Source: Akkermansia sp.
GTDB taxonomy: Bacteria; Verrucomicrobiota; Verrucomicrobiia; Verrucomicrobiales; Akkermansiaceae
Assembly (NCBI GenBank): GCA_024405435.1
Contig: JAKSOU010000003.1
Location: 1-64,000, forward strand
DNA length: 64,000 nt
Direction of reading: 5' to 3'
Positions 55,669-64,000 of the stretch are shown one piece after another. The notes beneath the pieces were generated by a model that was given only the letters and a program-made list of their open reading frames with translations, searched no databases and had not been told where the DNA came from. Made by a program: the position numbers and the translations under genes. Position 1 is the first letter of the stretch, and each line of letters begins with the position of its first letter.

Positions 55669-56477
55669 GGGAAAAGACGCGGGAAGAGGACGGAGGGGCC
55701 GTATTTGTTCGGACCGCATTGGGAGGGCATGAGCATCTGGATGAGGAGGTAGATGCCGAAGCCCGCGGCAGCGAGCACCGCCACCAGTGCGAATATGCCC
55801 AGCATCATACCGCGGTCGTGCGCGCCGAGGGTCAAGAGGATGCCGAGAATCTCCACCAGCAGGCATGCGAGCGGCGCCACCACCCACCAGCCGCTGTGCC
55901 CGGTGTCGTGCAGCCGCCGCACCGTCACCGCCAGATTGGCCAGGATCAACGACAGCTGGAACAGCAGCAGGAGAAGCCCCGCCACCATCAACACGATGTC
56001 CACGAGCAGGGATACACCCCCGTCCCCTTGCATCTTGTCAAATATTTTCTCCCCGATGTTGCCCAGAATATTCAGCGCGACCATCACCAGCGAGCTGAAC
56101 AGGTAGTAGCTCCAGAACTCGCGCCGCGTGGCGCGGCCGTGGAAATCCGTCAGCTGGTTGTAGGCGTACATGGCGTTCTCCCACAGGCTCTCCGTGCCGG
56201 GGTGCAGGTGCTTGCCGCAATGCGGGCACACCGCCGGCACCTCCGCGCCTACCAGCGTTGTCTTGCAGTGCGGACACTCCCCCAGCACCGCCGCGAGGAC
56301 TTCCGGCGCGACACCGCCCGGCAGGTGGAGCGAATCCAGCGGCTGCCACCCGCTGCCGCCCTCCTCGGAGGCCAGCGTTTGGCCGTCGAGTGTGCCGTCG
56401 GCCAACATGCGGCGCATCTGCTCCGCAGTGAACGGCCCCTGCACTTCCCTTTGTTCGTTGAGATAGTAGTATTGCAT
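55665..56477 (-). CDS. GYF_2 - zinc ribbon - DUF805 membrane protein, first of operon
   Basis: 270 residues. GYF_2 domain (MQYYYLNEQREVQGPFTAEQ, then MLADGTLDGQTLASEEGGSGW), zinc ribbon (CPHCKTT, CPHCGKHLHPGT), then DUF805 (LAVTVRRLHDTGHSGWWVVA) with four to five helices, and the C-terminal GPNKYGPSVLFPRLFP. The GYF_2 and ribbon segments are strongly similar to those of the next gene, showing recent duplication. Predicted transcription starts about 6 nt upstream of the ATG. Confidence 0.86.
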   Translation of the reverse strand: MQYYYLNEQREVQGPFTAEQMRRMLADGTLDGQTLASEEGGSGWQPLDSLHLPGGVAPEVLAAVLGECPHCKTTLVGAEVPAVCPHCGKHLHPGTESLWENAMYAYNQLTDFHGRATRREFWSYYLFSSLVMVALNILGNIGEKIFDKMQGDGGVSLLVDIVLMVAGLLLLLFQLSLILANLAVTVRRLHDTGHSGWWVVAPLACLLVEILGILLTLGAHDRGMMLGIFALVAVLAAAGFGIYLLIQMLMPSQCGPNKYGPSVLFPRLFP

Positions 56478-56490
56478 GGTTTCCTACCCT

Positions 56491-56521
56491 ATATAAGCCG
56501 CGCGAAGCGGTTTTTGTGAAA
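56491..56521 (-). promoter_or_regulatory. Promoter-like element of the DUF805 operon, shared with alpha-2-macroglobulin
   Basis: TTTCACAAA (56513-56521), 11 nt, GCGGCTTATAT (56491-56501). Same blocks and spacing as at 43476-43508. The TATATAG overlapping 56490-56496 would be the -10. Confidence 0.5.
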
Positions 56522-57168
56522 CTTTTTGCATTTTTCTTGAAAAAAATTGCCGACTGTTGATTTTAGCGCATCAGGCGCTCCCGCGCAAGCGCGAAAGTTC
56601 GACTAGAGTTGGCGTGCACATGCGTCCCAATGGTTGTATTTCTGCCACGCAAGATGCTGGTTCATATAACGATGGGGAATTTGTGAAAATCGAAGCCCCC
56701 CATTGCATGGCGGAGAAAAAACGCTCGGAGAGGTGCAAAGCCGCCGACGGCGGTAAGGCGGATTGGACAAACCGCCAAGCGGTTTGCCCCGAAGGGGGTG
56801 AAAGCGCCCGACGGCCCCGTTTAGGGCGCGCTGCGTAGCAGTGCGGTAAGGGCGATTGGACTGTACCGAAGTGTACAGCCCCCGCAGGGGGTGAGGTGCC
56901 GAGAGGCGGCACCGAATCAAGGCGCGATGGGGCGCGCCCGAATCAACGACAACTTTTTCCAGCCCCAGGCGTCAGCCTGGGGGGTGTCCCCGCGTGCGTA
57001 ACAACTAACGCAAAGCGCCCGACGGCCCCCGCAGGGGCGCACCGCTTGCGGTGCGGTAAGGGCGATTGGCCAGCCACGTATGTGGCTGCCCGCAGGGCGA
57101 ACCGCCGTGAGGCGGCGGTGAGGCAACCCCGCCTCCGCGCGGGGTGGATACACGCCAACGCCCGCCTA
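56522..57168. repeat. 647-bp intergenic block with tandem hairpin units
   Basis: Non-coding block between the DUF805 operon and carB. From 56741 to 57144 it contains at least 13 perfect or near-perfect hairpins. Two long units share AAAGCGCCCGACGGCCCC (56801, 57012) and GTGCGGTAAGGGCGATTGG (56841, 57051), each followed by a variable hairpin and a C-rich hairpin with loop GCA; a third, shorter unit begins at 56741. Stems differ between units but stay paired. The inverted 20-nt motif at 56715-56734 also occurs at 4808. Before 56700 I see no feature besides the promoter. Small open frames here look like chance products of the repeat. Confidence 0.85.
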
Positions 57169-60375
<3,207 letters not shown>

Positions 60376-60449
60376 GGTCGGTGTAAACTGGCAGATATAT
60401 GCCACAACTCCACCCAAAAAGCAAGACTTATTTGCGCGCCCGCGCGTGA

Positions 60450-60550
60450 AACGGTCCATCCGGCGGGACGCCGGATGGACCATGAAATCCCCGCGCGCAC
60501 AGCGCGCGCTCACTTTACAAATTGTAAATTGTAAATCGTAAATTGTAAAT
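60450..60550. repeat. Perfect 13-bp hairpin and AT-rich composite repeat
   Basis: GGTCCATCCGGCG (60453-60465), loop GGA, CGCCGGATGGACC (60469-60481): a perfect 13-bp stem. It is followed by GCGCGC-ACA-GCGCGC (60498-60512 region) and TTTACAAATTGTAAAT-type units to 60550. Lies between the divergently spaced carB start and the M3 peptidase stop; may terminate the latter. Confidence 0.75.
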
Positions 60551-62745
60551 CACTTCAGTCCTTCCTTCTTGAGCAGGGCGTCCGGCTGGGGGTCGCGGCC
60601 CATGAAGTCTCGGAAGACCTGGGCGGCGGGCTTGCTGTCGCCCTTGGAGAGGATGGCCTCCCTGTAGGCGGCGCCGGTGGAGGGGTTGAGCACGCCCTCG
60701 TTGGCGAAGCGGGAGAAGGCGTCCGCGGCCAGCACTTCCGCCCACTTGTAGGAGTAGTATCCGGCGGCGTACCCGCCGGTGATGCAGTGGGTGAGGTTGC
60801 GCATGATGGAGCGCGAGGGCACGGTGGCGGGCATGCGCCACGCACCCACCAGGGCGTTGGATGCCTCGTCCAGGTCGCGCCCCTTGAAGAGCTTGTCGTA
60901 GTTGGTATGCATCTCCAAATCCAGCTTGGCGAGGGCGAGCTGGCTCATCTCATCGGTGGCGGGCATGTAGAAGCGGCTGTCGTTGAGCTTCTTCACCATC
61001 TCTGCGGGCATGGGCTCGCCGGTCTTGTAGTGCTTGGCGTAGGTTGCCAGGGCCTCCGGCTCCCAGGTCCAGTTCTCGTTGAGCTGGCTGGGCAGCTCCA
61101 CGAAATCCCAAGCCACGCTGGAGCCTGCGTGCGCCAGCAGCTCGGTGTCGGTGAGCATGTTGTGCATCATGTGCCCGAACTCGTGGAAGATGGTCTCCAC
61201 GTCATAGTGGGAGTAGAGGGCGGGCATGTCGTCCGTGGGGGCGGTGAGGTTGCCGCAGAGGGCTGCCAGGTGGGGGCGGTGGGGCTTGCCGTTGGCGGCG
61301 GGCTCGCCGAATGCCAGGGGCATCACCCAGGCGCCGGCGCGCTTGCTGGGGCGCGGGTAGAGGTCCATGTAGAACGAGCCGAGGTGGGCGCCGGTCTTGT
61401 TGTCGCGCACCTCGAAGAGGCGCACGCCGGGGTACCAGACCTCCGCCTTTCCTGCGGGCAGGTCCTCGCCGGGCTTGAGGCAGACGGTGGGCACCTCCTT
61501 GAAGTTGATGTCGTACAGCGTGGAGGCGAGGTTGAACATGCCTTGGCGCACCTGTTCCGCCTCAAAGTAGGGGCGCACGGAGTCGGGGTCGAACGAGTAG
61601 CGCTGCTTTTTGAACTGGTAGGCGTAGTAGGGGATGTCCCACGGGTCCATCTTCTCCACCCTCTTGCCGGTCTCCTTGGCGTAGAAGTCCAGCAACTCTT
61701 GGCATTCCTTCTCGAATGCGGGCAGCACCTGCGCCGCCAGGTCGTCCACAAAGGCCATGGCCTTGTCGCCGCTCTCCACCATGCGGTGAACAGTGGTGAG
61801 GTCCGCGTAGGTCTTGAAGCCGAGCATCTCCGCGAGCTCCTTGCGCAGCTGCATCACCTCCGCCACAATCGCGGTGGTGTCGTACTCCCCGGTGCCCACG
61901 CTCTGGCGGCCCTCCCAGCACGCCTTGCGGGTGGCGGGCACGGTGCAGTTGCGCAGCACCTCGATGACGCTGTCCACATCCAGGGTGACGAGCCACTGGG
62001 GGGCCTCCTTGGTGCCGTGGCCCTTCTCCAGCGCGGCGGCGGCGGCCTTGGCCAGCCAGGCGTCGCTCATACCTGCCAGCTGCGCCTTGTCGGTCACCAC
62101 CAGCTGCCACGCGTTGGTGGAATCCAGCACCTTCTTGCCGAACTCGTGCGTGAGGGTGCCCAGGCGCTCCATGATTTGGGCCTTGCGTGCCTTCTGCTCG
62201 GGCGAGAGGTCGGCGCCGCTCTCGCGGAAGGAATCCACCACCTGCTGCACGTAGCGCTGCTTGGCGGGGGAGAGGGTTTTCACCCAATCCTGCGCGGCGG
62301 CGTTCTTGATGACGGCCCAGAGCTTCTCATTGGCGACGATGGAGGCGGAGAAGGCGGAGAGCTCCGGGATGAGCTGCTCCTGCACCTCGCGGATTTCCGG
62401 GGAGTCCAGGTTGTTCCCCAGCACGCTGAGCATGCTGTCCGCGTAGTCCATGTCGAGGCCTATCTCCTGGTAGGCCCCGAACACGCTTTCAAAGGTGGCC
62501 TTGTCCGGCGTGACAGCGCAAAGGGCGTCGATGTTCTGCTGCGCGCGCTGCAGGCCGTAGCGCATGTCCGCCAGCACCTGCTTGGGTGTGAGTTTGGACC
62601 AGCGCGGGTACTCGTTCCAGGCGCAGGCGGGGTGTTCCGCCGCCACGGGCGTGGGGGACATGGGAGCCGCGCTCTCCTGCGCGGCGAGCGGCGCGCCCAG
62701 GGCAAGCCCGAGCGCCAGCGTCAGCATGATGTCTTTGGTCGTCAT
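60550..62745 (-). CDS. Secreted M3-family zinc oligopeptidase (Dcp/PrlC-like)
   Basis: 731 residues. Signal peptide (MTTKDIMLTLALGLALGAPL, cleavage near AAQ), so probably periplasmic, unlike cytoplasmic PrlC. The thimet-oligopeptidase active site is VETIFHEFGHMMHNMLTD (HEXXH, about residue 525), and the distal zinc-ligand Glu region follows in family order (WAEVLAADAFSRF near the end matches M3A peptidases). It should degrade short peptides, possibly complementing the alpha-2-macroglobulin in periplasmic protein turnover (speculative). Start could also be the ATG at 62727 (MLTLALG). Confidence 0.92.
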   Translation of the reverse strand: MTTKDIMLTLALGLALGAPLAAQESAAPMSPTPVAAEHPACAWNEYPRWSKLTPKQVLADMRYGLQRAQQNIDALCAVTPDKATFESVFGAYQEIGLDMDYADSMLSVLGNNLDSPEIREVQEQLIPELSAFSASIVANEKLWAVIKNAAAQDWVKTLSPAKQRYVQQVVDSFRESGADLSPEQKARKAQIMERLGTLTHEFGKKVLDSTNAWQLVVTDKAQLAGMSDAWLAKAAAAALEKGHGTKEAPQWLVTLDVDSVIEVLRNCTVPATRKACWEGRQSVGTGEYDTTAIVAEVMQLRKELAEMLGFKTYADLTTVHRMVESGDKAMAFVDDLAAQVLPAFEKECQELLDFYAKETGKRVEKMDPWDIPYYAYQFKKQRYSFDPDSVRPYFEAEQVRQGMFNLASTLYDINFKEVPTVCLKPGEDLPAGKAEVWYPGVRLFEVRDNKTGAHLGSFYMDLYPRPSKRAGAWVMPLAFGEPAANGKPHRPHLAALCGNLTAPTDDMPALYSHYDVETIFHEFGHMMHNMLTDTELLAHAGSSVAWDFVELPSQLNENWTWEPEALATYAKHYKTGEPMPAEMVKKLNDSRFYMPATDEMSQLALAKLDLEMHTNYDKLFKGRDLDEASNALVGAWRMPATVPSRSIMRNLTHCITGGYAAGYYSYKWAEVLAADAFSRFANEGVLNPSTGAAYREAILSKGDSKPAAQVFRDFMGRDPQPDALLKKEGLK

Positions 62746-62877
62746 TTTCGGTTGTTCTATTAAGAAGGGTGCATATCATCCGCCCCTGCGGAAGACAGAA
62801 GTTTATAACATGCGGGGGTGCCGCATGTCAATCCGTTTCAACGTGCGCCCCGGCAGGCGCGCGGCGCTTCATTCTCC

Positions 62878-62906
62878 TTGAAGAAAGCGGGCGCATGGTA
62901 TAGACT
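62878..62906 (+). promoter_or_regulatory. Predicted promoter of the lipoprotein gene at 62.9 kb
   Basis: TTGAAG (62878-62883), 17-nt spacer, TAGACT (62901-62906), 7 nt to the ATG at 62914. The -10 is identical to those of ahcY and fucP. Confidence 0.6.
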
Positions 62907-62913
62907 GGTGGAT

Positions 62914-63708
62914 ATGAAGGCATATTGGATGATACCGTTGGCGGCGATGGCGCTGGGTTCCTGTGTGGCCGAGCCCGGAGTGCAGCCCGTGCGCGCCACG
63001 GCTGCGGGCGTGGGCGCAAACGTGGACACGGCCTGGCTGGGGCGCAAGATATGGGCGAACGAGTGCGCGGGCACGGTGCCGGGGCTGGTGTCGTGGAACG
63101 CGGGGGAGGCGTTTCCCTCGCTGGGCATCGGGCATTTCATCTGGTACCCCGCCGGGGTGCAGGAGCGTTTTGACGAGAGCTTTCCCAAGTTCGTGGCCTA
63201 TGCGCGGCGCAGCGGCGTGCAGGTGCCGGCGTTCTTCAACGGCCCCGCACCGTGGGCCAACAAGGCCGCGTTCCTGGCGGACCGCAGCGGCCTCGCGGAC
63301 CGCATGCGCCAGTGGCTGGCGCAGCATGTGGAGCTGCAGACACGCTTCATCATGGCACGCTCCCGCGCCGCGCTGGGCACCATGGCGCGCATGAGCCGCA
63401 ACCCGCAGGCCGTGGCCGCGCACTACAACGCGCTCGCCGCCACCACGCAGGGCATGTACTGCCTGGTGGACTACGTGAACTTCAAGGGCGAGGGCGTGAA
63501 GGAGACCGAGCGCTACAACGGCCAGGGCTGGGGGCTGCTCCAAGTGCTGGAGGAGATGCGCGGCAACCCGCAGGGCCGCGCCGCCACGGCGGAATTCTCG
63601 CGCGCGGCGGGCGCGGTGCTCACGCGCCGCGTCAACAACTCTCCCGCCGAGCGCGGCGAGCGCCGCTGGCTCCCCGGCTGGCTCAACCGCTGCGCCACCT
63701 ACCGCTGA
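62914..63708 (+). CDS. Lipoprotein of unknown function
   Basis: 264 residues. The N-terminus MKAYWMIPLAAMALGSC ends in a lipobox (LGSC), so the mature protein is lipidated at Cys17. The conserved-looking core IWANECAGTVPGLVSWNAGE, then FPSLGIGHFIWYPAGVQERF near residues 47-85, recalls a family annotated as hypothetical in many Gram-negatives; the NEC/SWN pattern superficially resembles lysozyme-type active sites but I cannot assign it. The C-terminal half is helical. The start is fixed by the promoter 7 nt upstream. Confidence 0.78.
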   Translation: MKAYWMIPLAAMALGSCVAEPGVQPVRATAAGVGANVDTAWLGRKIWANECAGTVPGLVSWNAGEAFPSLGIGHFIWYPAGVQERFDESFPKFVAYARRSGVQVPAFFNGPAPWANKAAFLADRSGLADRMRQWLAQHVELQTRFIMARSRAALGTMARMSRNPQAVAAHYNALAATTQGMYCLVDYVNFKGEGVKETERYNGQGWGLLQVLEEMRGNPQGRAATAEFSRAAGAVLTRRVNNSPAERGERRWLPGWLNRCATYR

Positions 63709-63737
63709 TTTCTTAATCCCAATCTTATTTCGCCAGG

Positions 63738-64000
63738 ATGTTCGGCCCGTTCCCGTTGTATTTGGCGCCCATGGCCGGCGTGACCGACCCCATCTTCCGC
63801 ACGCTGTGCAAGGAGGAGGGGGCGGACGTGATGGAGACGGAATTCGTATCCGCGGAGGGCGTGCTGCAATGCTGGGAGCGCAACCGCCGCTACGTGGAGT
63901 TCGAGGATGCGCACCGCCCGCTGGGCATCCAGCTATTCGGCTCCGTACCGGAGCACATGGCCGCCGCCGCACGCATCATCTGGGATGCCTCGCACCCGGA
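63738..64000 (+). CDS. tRNA-dihydrouridine synthase, 5' part (runs off window)
   Basis: 87 residues visible of an FMN enzyme that reduces uridines in the tRNA D-loop. The start MFGPFPLYLAPMAGVTDPIF, followed by RTLCKEEGADVMETEFVSAE and GIQLFGSVPEHMAAAARII, is typical of Dus proteins: the APMAGVTD FMN loop and the QLFGS strand. The active-site Cys region lies beyond the window. Start ATG 63738, 29 nt after the lipoprotein stop; a short AATCCCAATCTTA repeat related to the TTAGGA family lies in between. Confidence 0.92.
   Translation, partial: MFGPFPLYLAPMAGVTDPIFRTLCKEEGADVMETEFVSAEGVLQCWERNRRYVEFEDAHRPLGIQLFGSVPEHMAAAARIIWDASHP

Noticed and set aside
56557-56920. Small overlapping open frames of about 90-115 codons in the hairpin block
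   Set aside because: They exist in several frames of the same repeat units, have no family resemblance, and the DNA is better explained by paired stems.

Overview
The window is 64 kb of GC-rich bacterial chromosome, densely packed with genes on both strands. It carries about 49 protein genes (two cut by the window edges) and one tRNA, and no rRNA, insertion sequence, phage or CRISPR. The gene content suggests a Gram-negative, host-associated member of the PVC superphylum, most likely a gut Verrucomicrobiota lineage. The clues are a secreted GH84 hexosaminidase, an L-fucose permease/isomerase pair, a galactokinase with a sodium symporter, a large secreted alpha-2-macroglobulin, outer-membrane proteins and DUF805 families. 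The phylum is inferred from gene content and is not proven by a marker phylogeny.

Layout. 1-8.7 kb: GH84 enzyme (cut at the left edge), a fused lysophospholipid transporter/acyltransferase, a membrane protein, and a two-gene sensory unit (periplasmic binding protein plus Cache-HAMP-PP2C phosphatase). 8.8-15 kb: aconitase, a small outer-membrane barrel, then adenosylhomocysteinase and FolC. 15-18.6 kb: a DUF4143 ATPase behind a precise 23-bp repeat array, an FHA protein, a YugP-type membrane protease and an unknown protein. 18.6-23.7 kb: a six-gene operon led by an Lrp-type regulator and aminotransferase. 23.8-25.7 kb: Sel1-repeat protein and QueG. 25.7-27.2 kb: an AbiE-type toxin-antitoxin pair. 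27.3-30 kb: RF1, its methyltransferase PrmC and a membrane protein. 30-33.6 kb: tRNA-Gln, FucI, FucP. 33.7-37.2 kb: PheS-PheT. 37.4-44.1 kb: alpha-2-macroglobulin and a small secreted protein. 44.3-49.8 kb: MATE exporter, XTP pyrophosphatase, symporter and GalK. 49.9-53.2 kb: PAS-PP2C phosphatase, small lipoprotein, Nudix hydrolase, SMUG1-type uracil-DNA glycosylase. 53.3-56.5 kb: four tandem DUF805 paralogs. 56.5-57.2 kb: a hairpin-rich intergenic block. 57.2-64 kb: CarB, an M3 peptidase, a lipoprotein and the start of a Dus enzyme.

Functional themes. Sugar salvage genes (GH84, fucose, galactose) fit growth on host glycans such as mucin. Two PP2C (RsbU-like) phosphatases with different sensors point to partner-switching signalling. 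Housekeeping genes for translation (pheST, prfA-prmC, tRNA-Gln, queG, dus) and nucleotide metabolism (carB, rdgB, UDG, Nudix) are interleaved.

The most notable non-coding signals are four. First, near-consensus -35/-10 promoters repeatedly sit so close to the start codon that many mRNAs should be leaderless. Second, a tandem set of hairpin units at 56.7-57.1 kb shows covarying stems. Third, five copies of a 10-bp motif at exactly 23-bp intervals lie in front of the DUF4143 ATPase. Fourth, two families of dispersed AT-rich repeats lie at gene ends, where they sometimes supply the stop codon.
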